Shown here: positions 47,501-60,800 of the stretch, one piece after another
Layout: every line of letters begins with the position of its first letter
Position numbering within the stretch: the stretch's first letter is position 1
Assembly (NCBI GenBank): GCA_003640385.1
Contig: RCAB01000361.1
Location: 1 to 64,000 of the forward strand
Source: Setaria digitata
Lineage: Eukaryota > Nematoda > Chromadorea > Rhabditida > Setariidae
Length of the DNA stretch: 64,000 bases
Reading direction: 5' to 3'
Notes under the pieces: generated by a model
Seen by the model: only the letters and a program-made list of their open reading frames with translations
Databases searched by the model: none
What the model was told of the DNA's origin: nothing
Translations under genes and position numbers: made by a program

Positions 47501-50500
47501 TAGCAAATAAATCTATAGCAAAACTATGCGACGTGCTCTAGCAAATTTTCAGAAATTGCTTTAAAAACATCACTTAATTACTCGATATTGATAGTGGTTT
47601 CGACTCATGCGGAACTTACAAAAACGAAAAAAAAAAAAGAGGTAAAAAATATAAAAACAAAGAACAAAAAAAAAAAAAAGAAAAAAAATGGTGCGGAAAA
47701 CAAAATGAAAAGAAAAAAACAACGAACGTACATATTCCACGTTGGAATATTGGAGAAGGCTGAATCTTTTTGAAGTTGTAAATATTCACCGCTGGAGTAA
47801 CCAATTCTACAAATACGCATTGAAACACGATCATGCATGGTACAAGATACATGCACTTTCAGAATATAGCATGAAATTTATTTTACTCAAATATTTTTTT
47901 AATAGCTGTTGACATTAACTATAAATAATTGCAAGCCGTACAAACCAAGAGTATTTTCTCAATACCAAATGAACAAAATAAAAAAGTATTCAAAGATTTA
48001 AAAAGAAAAATACTGCAGAAAGCTAAATAAATGCTTTGGTGAAGATTAATCAATGCGTTGTGGTACTGCGCAATAACCAGGTAAATGAGGGCTGGAAAAT
48101 GCACCTAATTTTCGGGACAGTCCTTTATATGGCTTAGTCCTAGGTTTGGAAAGAGAAAAATAAAAGTCTGATGGAGGAAAAATATTAGCTCGATATCATG
48201 TCAACTAAAAATTCAACATAACAATCGGAAAATTAAAGCGCAACTGTAAAGTGCTCTGGGCCGGTAAAAGCAAATATACTATTTCCAAAGGAACTAATTT
48301 TAAGCTTGGAACAGCAACAGTTCGCAAACCCGTTACTTAGATGTCTATAAAATCGACCTTCTTTTTTTAGCTAAATAAAAATATCTAAAAAACCTACCTG
48401 ATAATAGTACCTCCTCTAATTTAGGATAACAATTCTTCTATATTTTCGTATTTGAACTAAAAAACTTGATGGACCAAATAAATGAACATATATATATTTA
48501 TACATACGCACCAAGAGTACGTAAACAGCTTCTCCCAGTTTCTTCATTGGCAAATGATAGCTTTCGAAGCAAGCCAGACGTAGTTGCCACTGCACACAAC
48601 AAATATGGCTATTAAAGTCAGTTAAAAAGCGAGTAAAAGTTAAACAAAGGAAAACAAAATGACATCACATGAAAAAGTCTTTGTCTTAAAAAAACTGTCA
48701 TATTTTATTGAAAAGTTATGATTTCAGCTTTCGCTAAAACTGTTGCCTGTTAATATCAGATCCTAAAACTGTGGGTCTAAAGTATTAATCCAGTGACTGT
48801 GGGTTCCCGTGTAATTAAGAGTGTCTGCACTACAATAGTCGATTACTAATGTTCCTAAATTCTCTCTTAGCTCCACTATCAAGATACTAATGAAACTTAC
48901 TTAAAAACATGTCTCTGTTCGACACAGTCACTTCACTATCTATAGTGTGCCACGGAACATCAATGAACAATTCACATTTTGAATTTTCTCAAACATTAGA
49001 CCATGCAAAATCACTTCACAATTGACAGCTTTTCACCCCAACAAACGATGACAATAGAACAGGAAAATACAGTTAATTCCGTCCAAATTACTTTTCTTAC
49101 AAACAAAACAGACCTGCCGGAGACTGGTGGGCCGTTGTTGGCGCACTACCACCAAGTACTAATGTCGCTCCGTCCGAAGCAGCATCATTCATCAAACGAC
49201 GAGCTTCCTCTCGATGTCGTCTAAAAAAAAATTATACCACCTTTCATGCCTCATAGATAATTTCAATCCGGAAATTTCGTAAGCAAAGTCAAGATATAGA
49301 TATTTTTGAAATATGTATAAATAGTCAGATCTATTCCAACTGATAGTAACAAATCTATTATTTTTGCACTAGAGATTATAAAAGGATATACAGCCAAATG
49401 GATTTCCTTAGGTTTTTATATTATATATTTTACGTTTTCAGACAACGAATAATTAGCAAAACGAATTTAGATTTGAGGGATTCTCATACTTCCTGTGAAA
49501 TAAATTAGAACCCAAGCCGAGAAGCACTAATATGTACTATAGAGGACGCAAAATAGCAACATTTCATGAATAAAATCTCTACTGAGAATAACGAGCACCA
49601 ATATCTAGGTGCGAAAAATGGGATGACCTCTTCTGAACTTCTTACAATACATTTCTCGCGTAAAACTCTCTTCAAACCTTCATAGTCTATAATCTGTATT
49701 AAAACTACAGTTTTTATTAAATCTATATTCTGCACCATATTTCTCGTTATTTGCTCTAGGACGAATGAGAAAGTACATCTTCAAGTTAAACAGATTATAG
49801 AAAATGAGATGATCTTTTCCGAAACTTTTTTTTTTTCCTAATCTTAATACCTTTCACGCGCTGCTGCATCCATAGAATCGGTAATTACAGATGGAACTGA
49901 AGCTATTTGTTCACGTTTTCTCATCAACTCTTCATGACGAGCTGTAACAGTAGATGATATCGGAACTGTATCAATATTTGTACGAACGCCCGTGTTTTCA
50001 TCAGTCGTTACACTCGACTGAGAAATTACTGGTATGTTTAACGCGCACACACTAAAAAGTAAATTTCCATACAGAGAAAAAGATAAAACTACAGTATTTA
50101 AACATTTATATTCGATGACAATGAAATGGCATCAAAAGAAATCTACTCTATAAAAAACCTAAAAAGAGGTGTTTTTTCATTTCCTTTTTTTCCACAATAA
50201 GTTCTAAGAAGTCGTTAAAATCACTTAGTTCCCTAAGTGTTGCTATTCTTAACTACAATAAAATATTAATGTAACTAACAGAAGCTAATATTTATACTTT
50301 TTGAAAACATTTTACAATGGATATCAACAACATGCTAATCATTTTGCAAAACCCTTTCAGGACAATCATTTGCCGTACGATCCCACAGTTGATTTTAGCC
50401 ATTAATAAAGAAATTTCATCTCATTTTTCTGTTATATTAAAAAAAAACTAAAATCGAAGTAACCCATCAGCTTACCCAATACCATCTGAATCGGAATCCG

Positions 50501-53500
50501 AATCAAACGGATTATCCAGCTTTCGTGGATTTTTTTTAATTTCTTTTTCTACCCTGCCTTCCACTTGCGAACCACGTACAACGGCACTGAACTTCGTACG
50601 ATCTTCATCCTGGAAGAAATCCAATAACTCCGCTTAGTGGAAAACAAAGTTCAGAAAGATAGAAGGTTACGGCGAAAAATCCCGTGTTTTCATTGGACAT
50701 TCAATTATTCACCACTTAAGAAAAGCGACTCTGTGTGGTAAATTCCTGAATTACAGGTACACACTCACCGGGATATTAGTTAGATCGATAGCTTCGTCAC
50801 GTTCGCGCTGCCTGCGAAGAATTTCAAGTTCCTTCATTACCTGGAATTCCTTTAAATTTCTGACACTAAGAACAACTAAAGCGGAATCTGATTCATTTTA
50901 CCGGTTTTCTCAAGCAAAATCCAATAGGTTCCGACCAGTAGCCAATGAAATCCTCCAAGAAAAATCACTTTGAACACACCTAAATGTCCTTTTCATAATG
51001 ACCTGAATTATATTCACTTCTTATACTGACGACCTGACAATATGGCTATATTTCTTAAAGATGAACAGCTTACACTTGTTTCAGATTCTGAAAGGTTGAA
51101 AAATGAAGGAATTCGATAGTCCGATTCATTCGCATTCGACTCACGCTTCACAGCAGGAATATCTACAAGAAGCATCCGTAATTCAGACAGAAAACACCGA
51201 ATATCATTTCTCTCCGGTAAAGTTACCGTTACACCGGGATCCAATTTCCTGAAATTACGCAAAAAATTTCGCTGCAATGTTCATTAGTTCTTTAGTTCTT
51301 CAAAAAACCATTAAAAAGGATTGAAGGCAGGATGAAATGAAAGAAATAAAAGATAATAGAGTGGTTTTCAGTAATACAAGGGTTACAAATCCATCTTGTA
51401 CAAATTAGTAGCCAGATAGAGGAAGAAAGGCGAAAAAGCTATATCATAATGGAAATCAGACCGAAAAGAGAAAACCTTTCAAACAAACTACGAAAAGATT
51501 GAATTTTTATCCAAAGAAAAAAAAAAATGAAGTGGCGCAAACAGTTACTTTTCAACACCAATCAAAGCAGCAGCATCCAATGCTTTACGACAATTCTCAA
51601 GACGATTGGTATGTGAATCTGTGAAATTCAACTCGCTAAACGATCCAACTAACTCTGGACGATAACGGTGAATAATTGCACAGAATGCAAGACCTGAACG
51701 AAAACTTTTCCTGCAAGAAAAAGTGAAATTATGGTTTTCATTTTACAACAGAGGTAAGCATAAAAATCAGGAAATAATAAAAAAAAAACAAACAAACACC
51801 GCAGCCGGATGATGCAAATACGACACATCATGGTGAAATATAATTAGGTGCAGTGTTTATAATAAAACAAGACTGACTCACTCTTAGTGAAAAATGGAAA
51901 ACGTACGTAAAGTCAGTTATTTTAACCGAAGGGTAATCCTTAGTCACTCTTTGACACCATGTAAGGAGATCTTCGCCTTCTTTTACGACAGGCAGTTCTT
52001 TAGGTTTTTTTTCGAAATTTAACTCTGGAGATATATCAATAGTCTTTGCATGTAAGGCTATATCAGCAGCTTCATTTTCCACTGGTTCACTGAAATAAAA
52101 GAAAAAAAAACACTATCAGAGGAAAGATCAACGTTAAAAACATGAAAAATGAAAAACAACTAATGACCGACGACGAAATTAGACGTTCCGAAGAACATAG
52201 TTAACTTTCTTTACAAAGAAAAACTATTAGCTACATCTGATACAAGTACCTAACTTCGTGGGTTTCCACAAGCAAATCCTTTCATTTTTAACCAAAAGCA
52301 ACTCCAGCATTATGATTACCCATAATTGAATGTGTATAAACAGACCAACAGTTAGACTTTGAATTCATCAATTCCAACATAATGAACTCAAACGTCCGAA
52401 TGCAGAGTAAAGTGAAATTCTGCCAAAACCCAGGAAATCCTTGGTAGAAATCTTAACCCTGTAAAATCGCGTACCTTGACTTCGGTTCGTATTTTTTCGA
52501 TACATAACCAGTTACCACTGTTCGTATTGCATCATGAGAGGCGGGTTTCTCAGTTTTAGCTTCATTACTATCCACAGATACTAAAAAATTCAAACACTCA
52601 GAACTATTCATTAGAAAAATAAAAAAAAGTTATTTCCAGGTTAATTCGATTCATAAAATGTATATAATTAATCAATACAAGAAACTGTATGATACAATAT
52701 ATAATTAGTTAAATGGACCAATTTCATCATTGTTCAACGCAATGATAAAAATATCTTATTAGTTTTTCTTAGCAATTAACTTAACAGGTTTTTCTTGATA
52801 AACATTCAATTTATACGAGGAAGCATAAGGCATACGTATAATACAACAAGCATTAATTAAACAGACTAGAAAACATTCTGAGCAACTTCTAATTTCCTAC
52901 AAGACAGGCATTTTAGAGAATGGAAATACCTGGTTCTTTTTTTCCGGCATCACTTGTGATCCTGGAATCCTGATCACTGTAATAGCGCTCAAAAAACCTT
53001 CCACGTAGGTCAATAACACCATTACTTTTATGGATATCTTCATTTTGAGATGCTAAAGCTATCCTTTTTTCTTCATCACTCGTTTCCTCTCTCTCAATAT
53101 CATTTAAATTCATTGAATAGCTAGTAACAATTGTATTATCTGAAAATATATCATTTTACAACTTCATATACACGAGAATTAAGGAATCAAGTTTTATCAA
53201 ATTCTGAACTGTTCTGATACACGTATTACTAAAACCTGTCAAGTCTCTACTAAAACACCACCAATACATAAACGGAAAAGAAATCCTAACATATTACAGT
53301 TGGAATTCAATACCCAATAAATATCAAACGATTCTGAAATTACCTTTTATGAATGCAAGATTTCTTAACTCACCGCATTTTTTTCTTTAACTGTCATAAT
53401 TGAATATCTTCCTTGGAAGGATCTAAAAAGTTCAATTTATACGACTACTACTTACCTACTGCACTGTTTCCTCGCTGGTCCGTTTCTGTAATATTACCCG

Positions 53501-54857
53501 CTATACTAGATCTGTGCCCATAATTAACACTTGATATTTCTCTTTTCGCATCGAAATCGCTGCAAGCAATAAATTAAGAAATTAAAATGTTGATATATCA
53601 GAATTCAAACAATTCTCTTCAGAACAAAATACCATTAAACATCACGAACCTAAATGCATTATAAAGCGATCTACTAACAACTAAGTAGTCGACTTCGATA
53701 CTTTACAGCACATTGGTCTCAGCATGTCATAATACCATAATAACTGGTACTTTCGTGATAAACTGCTAACTTACCTCGCTTCTTCATCGGTAATAAGCAC
53801 TGATGATATCAAAATTTGCATTGAACACTGAGAGAGCTCTGGCCATAGTGGTCGCAGTTTCAATTTCAGCTCAATTATCGTTTCTGGATTCTGAAAAAAA
53901 TTTACGAACGTTATGCAAGCAATATACACCATTATTAGTTACAAAATTTATAATCTCTTTGCTAAAAATAAACAGTATGGCCCTCTACTCATTCTACCAA
54001 ATTGAAATTCAAATGAACGAGCATAAATTGCAGCAATCTAATAAAGGAGTAAACAGGAAAGCAAATCAGAAATGGAAATGAAAAAACTACGAAAAGCAGG
54101 AAAGAGTTAAAATTTTTGAACAGGAATTGGTGAAATGCTCATTTTAGAAAAGTAAATTGAGAATATGCAACAACAAGCCTGAACAAAAAGGGCCATATTT
54201 AAATTGACAGCAGCGATAGCCTTTCGTTTGCCTTTTCGTGTGCATTCCTCAACCAACAAAGTCCATTCCTTATCACTGTAATGATGGGAAGAATCGTCGT
54301 CGAAATACAGTGTTGTGTCGAAAAGCAACGGATCCGGTGTCTGCGACGGCCATACAATTAAGCCTCGACAAGGATCAGTCATGCTACTCTCCCATCGTCG
54401 TACCCGTCCTTCTACTTTTCTTCTTCTTAAAATATAAATAACAATAGAAGAGACTTGTAGAAAAATTATTTCTACCAAAAAAAAGCAAAACATTTTCCAC
54501 CACATTGATAATCATTCCTATTATTCTTGTTATCTTAAAAAAATTGCCCAGTTATTAGTCCACATACCATTCGAATTAAATACTTACTCTTTCAATGCAC
54601 TATTACAATTCGGCACTACACAGTTACACACAATATGACACGAACTACAGTGTGCTTCCAGTAGCAAAAAGAAATTAATGAAGCTTAAAAATAATTTCAA
54701 TTGAAGTTGAAACCAACCTGTGCATACATGTTAAAACCACGGTCTGTGGACGCCATTTTGTTGAGCATACAATTAATAATTCCTGTGGTGTAATGGTAAA
54801 ACGATATTTGACTGACTTTTTATTCGACTTTTGTATTCGCCGCCATACACTTGTCAT
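44597..54857 (-). CDS. ehbp-1: EHBP1-like endocytic adaptor (NT-C2, CH and bMERB domains)
   Basis: EHBP1 links EH-domain proteins and Rab8/Rab10 to actin in endocytic recycling. Exons on -: 54857-54718, 54425-54185, 53890-53775, 53559-53456, 53139-52930, 52580-52475, 52089-51907, 51710-51549, 51248-51074, 50840-50769, 50609-50476, 50051-49851, 49220-49114, 48589-48512, 47119-47055, 46687-46583, 46288-46214, 45946-45835, 45721-45548, 45315-45201, 44726-44597, giving about 934 residues. The N-terminal C2 reads MTSVWRRIQKSNKKSVKYRF, later DKEWTLLVEECTRKGKRKAI. The CH domain holds DLLTWCQRVTKDYPSVKITD and FRSGLAFCAIIHRYRPELVG. An NPF motif (DNPFDSDSDSDG) sits mid-protein, as expected for EH binding. 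The C-terminal bMERB coiled coil includes SSEEEERLLQEHMRLLTEKD and DLVALVNKKDHLSQKL. The donor ending the second exon is ambiguous: GT after ALF, or GC after ALFVQ. Extra alternative exons are possible between 48512 and 47119. Confidence 0.94.
48105..48139 (-). other. Candidate alternative exon of the EHBP1-like gene
   Basis: Between CCTAG and a GTGCAT donor, a 35-base segment reads TKPYKGLSRKL and, if not spliced, runs on through SSPHLPGYCAVPQRID to a stop near 48052. Composition is protein-like. Its phase (2 in, 1 out) fits the next exon at 47119 but not the preceding exon at 48512, so it is either an alternative tail, part of a two-exon cassette, or chance. Confidence 0.25.
48398..48415 (-). 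other. Candidate 18-base microexon of the EHBP1-like gene
   Basis: Within the intron 48511-47120, AATTAG and GTAGGT flank exactly 18 bases in phase 1 to phase 1. Including them would insert six residues (EEVLLS) and keep the frame. It is left out of the main model. Confidence 0.3.
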
Positions 54858-57800
54858 TCCCACGTTGGTCTTCACCTTACTACCCTCACCAGTGAACTAA
54901 AAAACTGAAATGAAAAAGAAGACATTCAAAGAAATCAGAAGTTAAAACAAAGTATATGGCGAACGTAACTAGGTATAGATAATATTACCAAAAAAATTTA
55001 ACAAAGGAATTAAGATTACAACACACTGCACAAACTTGGAAGTATAAACACAACAGCATATATTAACTCCTAATATTCATTTGGCTGTCGCTGCGAGAAT
55101 CGACCATATTTTTTGACAGTAATAAGAGAAATGTCAATATCTATAGTAAAAGTTCTCGACATAATTAAGATAATGATAAATTGCCACTGTGAGCGCACAA
55201 GGATTGAGTTTGCAGCGTAAGTGAATTCATTAGGGCAAAGCGTTTGAGGCACTTCCAATTTGCAAAATTTTGATTTCTTCCCTTGAAAAAGATAGAACTT
55301 TGAATTGCGAACAGTGAAGGATCAGATAACGACATAATCTTAAATTTTGGACCAAATGCATGCAGGTTCAGTTTATAATAACTTGTCCTTTATTTTATAA
55401 TTTATTATATGAACAACGGGAATTACAACTGATGAAACCATACCAAAAGATAATCCTTAAGCGAGTTTTTAGTAATTATGAAATTTTGAATTCTTTCCAA
55501 TTTCCACATTTCACTTCTCCATTTTTGCAAAATCAATGTCAAGTTTCCACAAAAGATTCATTAAAATTGTTCCGCTAACATATTTTAAAATGGCTTCTAA
55601 ATTTTAATGAAAGGAATGAATTATTATTCGCGTGTGAATGAGATGCAGGCAACAGTAATTCATGTCATCATCAACTAACACAGCCCCAAGAATCTGACTT
55701 TTTATCAAGAAAAAAAATCAATCATTCAGCAGTTGTCGTCTTCCTGATTAAGGAAAGTCATACTTCGATGTCTGCCATTAAAATTAATCGTCCAGTGGAA
55801 ACTGTTCCTTTTTTTCTGCTGAGCTCAAAAAAAAAAAAAAATTAAGCTCAAAAATAGTTGAAAAGTGGATCCACAAAATACAAAGATGCTTAGTATATTC
55901 AGCTTTCCAGTCATTTTTATCATTAGAATTCAAAATTCCTTTGTAAATTTGTACAGCCGATACTTTCAGTATTTAACTCAAACTCTAATAGCTTACTCGT
56001 TTATAGAAAAATGACAAAGTTTCCGAAAACCGAAGCCTTCATTGTTTGTTACCCTTGTAAGCAACAAAGCTAACTTCATCTCCTCCTAGCTGTTGATCCG
56101 GAAAACCGGCCATGAACTCGAACAAAACGGCGAAGTGGGAAATTGCGAAAGCGGAACGCCAAACCTACTACGCGTGTCGTCACTCCTGAAATACGGTAAG
56201 ACGTTGTGCAAACTTTCTATCCCGTCTAGTGTTAAGATTGCTGATGTCAAAAAAACTGCAATATGATAAAATTGAATTATGAGGTTAAAAAGAAAAATGA
56301 AATTTTAGATTTAAATAATTAAAAAATTATAAAATTGAATTATGAGGTTTATTAAAGGCAAATTTTAAAAATTGTATGAATAGCAAAAAATATCCGCAGT
56401 CATCTTCAGGCTAATTTCTGTTTCTAGCAGGATGAAATTTTCTCTTGAATATACCATGTAACATGGAGAGATGGTACAATGCGAAGTATATCATCACTAA
56501 AATTGTTCAATTTTAGATTTAAATAATTAATTAATTGTAAGTTTCTAGTCTGATTTTTATGACGCGTATGTTAGTCAAATCTTAATAAAGCAAAAATTGG
56601 TCAACTTGGAAGTGAGATCACTAATTGAGAATATTAGTTATTATTTGCATTAATTTCAGGGTTGAATCTACGCTTTATTAGATTACTGTTAAATAAATTT
56701 TTAATCTTTAAATTATTTCTTTTCTAAACATATTATTTTTTAATGTTCATCTTCTTGTTTTTCCTCTTATTGAATCAGTATTTTTGCTGCTTCCATTACC
56801 GGCTAGTTTTCCTGATTGTTCAGGAAAACTATACAAATAATATCTCTCTCAGTTCCTAGCTATTCTTATCATCCCTTCCCTTCTAATCCTCAGCTACTCA
56901 TATTCCACTCCTTATTTTTCGTTCCATTAAACAACTGTCTAATTATCTTTTTCAAGAAGCCTATCCGATATTTGATAGTTCGCTCGTTCAATATGTAATC
57001 TAATAGTACCGTCAACTATAATACCTTTGATACAATTACCAACAAAGAAGATATGCCGCCGTCGTAATTCTAATTTCCAGTTTCCGTAATCGACAACTGA
57101 TCAGCCAATAGCAATGCGATAAACCGAAATGCATACTGTAAAGCGGTAATATTTTGATTTACGATTAAAGAAGGGAAGTATAATTCAAGATGGCTTGTCC
57201 TCATAATTAAGGCATTATTTTTAACAGTAATCACTTTCTCATCTTTTTACTTTATCATAAATTAAGAATAACATGTAGCTCTGTTACAAATTAATGATAA
57301 CCGAATAGTTCTTGTCTCTCTGCGAAAATCATCATCTTTATTTTCCAGTTTCTCCTTCATAAATATCTATCTTCCAGATCGATTAATACATTGTCTTAGA
57401 AATCCTAAAATTAACTTTTTTTCCATTTAACATTAATTAGGAATATACAACAAAGAAAAAATCAACCTGGAAATTTGATTGAAAGAACTGCATGAATTGT
57501 ATGCTAACATCTTAATAATAATAACCTGGATCTATTGAATCTAACGGCTTATTTAAGAAAAATAGAAAAGTAAAAAGAAATCAAAGGAACAATCGATATT
57601 TCAATTAAAAAAAAATAATGAAACTATATTTCATGAATCACTGCTGGTATTTCACCCGCTGTATTACTTTTTTAGTAGGAACTAATTAAAAATGTCAAAA
57701 ATCTCAATAAATAAGAATATCTAGAAACTGTGTTAAATAACAATCAAACGTGGATTCTTCCAACAGTTCCTTACCAATTTCTTTTTTTTTTTTTTTTTTT

Positions 57801-60800
57801 TACGGTTTGCTATTCTAAAAATATTTGAAGGAAAAAAGATGAATAAAATCGAAACTAGCAGTCACCCATTTCCCATGCATTTCTCTCTCTGACGAAAATA
57901 AAAAATGAGAGAAAAATGGCAAAATACGCCGAATTCTTTTTACCTTAATTAGATGATATATCACTGATATTTAAATCCCCAGAAAAGCATTATCATACAT
58001 CTTTCCATTGGGTCAAAAGGTTAGGCGGTATTCATCAAAGTTTAGCTTATTTGTTCAGAAATATTTTGCGATGCTTGGCGACGGTGTTGCAATAAATGGC
58101 ACTACTTTGCGTGACCCCTTTTTATCGGTGAAATTGTTTGCTGATACAGTATGAAGTGACTTCTGTGATATCAGAAATACGAATCAATTGGTCATCACAT
58201 CAAAAGTCGGCACGATTAATACGGAAAGTAAGTGTTGCGGTACGCAATGATGATACTTAATGGACTGCAGTGGTCCACTTGTACGAATTCCTGAAGTGTT
58301 GACCTTCCGTGCGTGAAAGGTATTATCATAAATGAACAAACAACTGTAGCTCAGGTCGCATCGTGTCGCAGAAACAGTCGCACAATCGATTCCGTTGATT
58401 CGACAATACGATTAGTCTACTCTATTGAATGAAATATTCGCTTAAATAGAATCTTACAGGTGAGCAATTTAAAATGAGTCATAAGTAATGTGATTTGAAT
58501 GACGGTGGTGGAGTTTTTGGACTGGTAAGTCAACTGATGAACAAATTGATCGTACAGAAAACGGTGAAAGTCAAAGATTTCAAAAATAAATATCAAACTC
58601 TTTAAGCCATAAATAGAGAAGCAAGAAAAATTCGAAAATGCTTAAGAATGGATATGAGATGTTATGGACTGAGTTTCAGACTCGTTGAAGAATGACCGAA
58701 GTTGTGCAAACTAACAGCGAGTGAACTCGAGAATGCAAAAGTAAGGAAAACCCCTATTTTCGACTCTGTTATCATTTCAAGAACAATTTAAGCTTGTGTG
58801 AACAGACTGCGAGACTACAAAATGTAACATAAAGTGTATCAAGTTATTCGTATTATTGGGCTAGTAGAAGTAGTGTGACATGTGTTGCTGTATCCAATTA
58901 CAAATCGTTATAGCAAACTGGATGCAATCACCTGCACCTCGATCTTGGTCATCGAGAGTCAAGCTAATAGCTAAATACTATGCAAATAAGCAGTCATCAG
59001 TAAGCCCAACTGATTCCTAATTTTCCAAGTCATTGTGGTAAGGAAGAAATCTGCAAAACATTGACTGAGTGCAAGCAAAAACAAAAATGCCAGTAATAAT
59101 TGAAATATTTGCTTCATAGTGATAAAAATGATTATAAAGAATAAGCATTGTCTGACATGGTTTTTACCACAACTCTGCCAGAAAATGTGAATGATAGTTT
59201 ATCACATATGACCACTTAATTAATCAGTTGAAGTATTTTATCAGTAGCTGTCAGAATTTCAAATAAGACGAATTTTCTTCGAATGTTCACATTTACACTT
59301 CCAAAAACAGTTGCTGTGAAATTCCTTTCCCATAGATTTTCTTTGTAGCATAATTTTTGATGAATTAATTCTATTCATTGGGAGCCTGGATTAGTTTTAA
59401 CTGGAAGACTGACATGGCGAATTTGAATATCATTAGAAATCTTTCACTTAAGTTTTTATTTCCAGAAAGTTTTGATCCTCTACAGAAATTGCAAAAATCG
59501 TGAAATAAGTAGAAAGTGCCTCGCATCTTCTTACAGCAATATTTAAATACATATTTAAATATTTAATACATAAAATAGAAAACTGCATAAAACTTTTGTA
59601 TATTGCTGAAATACTTGATACATTACATAAATTACGAAGTTCGTTTTATGTCAGACAATTACAATCGTAGTAAAAATTCATTGTCTTTTTAGTATATCAT
59701 AAATTATGCAACAATATTGATAACAATTATAAAATAACTAAATAATGCAACAATTCTGATGTCTCTCAACGATAACATTTATGATTTAAGTCTTCTTTTA
59801 TTCCACCCTGATGCTAAATGTATATTTTCCAGTACCAACTATGATGTATCAAGGAAAAATGTTGATTAAAAACCAATTATTTTCTGAACATGAAAAGTTT
59901 TCCCAATTTTTTTACAATATCAGGGGAATAATCATATGTTTAGAATTCAAAAGAAATATAATATTTGTAGTTTGTTTAGAACTAAAATAGAGCTTTTCTG
60001 TTTCTTGTTAACAAACAAAAAAACAGAAAAGATCAGTGAAAAAAGTTACAAAATCAATATTTCCAAATTTTCAAAAATATAAACAAATACGCAAGGAAGT
60101 CGGTTTAATTTAAACAAAAATTGAGTTGCTTTGTCAAGCTATTAATTTGTTTCGTTGCCTTGCCTTACCAATAGACTATTCAGTCTACAACCTAGTTTCA
60201 ACTTCTTATAAGCCTGATTTTCTGGTCATTGAATGGACAACAGAAAATACAATGACGTGAAAGCAGTTGTAAAATGCGCATCGTAAAATTTGTGCAAGGT
60301 GAAGTTGAGGAGGACCACTGAAATGAAGTGCTAATGACGGACAGTGCTGTATGGAACATCCGGCGACCCTTTCCTGTCATGCCATCATTAATCCATTGTG
60401 CAATAAATGAGTGACTATTTGACTGGATAAATTAGATCTCGAAAACTCGTTCAGTCAATAGGTCAATCTCATAAATCAACTGAGGACATGTCATAACTTT
60501 TACCATTTCAAACTATTTTTATTTCTTGGTAGTAAAATTCAAGCAATGACTTCCGGATGTTTAACTACAGCTAAAGCAGTGAAATGCTTGAAATTTTCTG
60601 AAAATTTTAATTATTATCGAAAGATATTTAGCGATAACGATAACGTTAACTCTGATCATAAATGATAATTTTGTTCAAATTCCTGAATCATTAGCTACGT
60701 TTGATTGGTTCTAAAAATTTACTTCCTTAAAGTTAACATTAATGATAAGGTCAAGAAGTATCAGTGAATCAGAGAAATAATTACATTTTCTTATAATTTC

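Noticed and set aside
47588..47856. Lys-rich + ORF and Phe-rich - ORFs
   Set aside because: They are translations of a poly-A/poly-T rich intron of the EHBP1-like gene.
58020..58330. Stretch of slightly different base composition that might be bacterial endosymbiont DNA
   Set aside because: No open frame or recognisable bacterial gene was seen on either strand.
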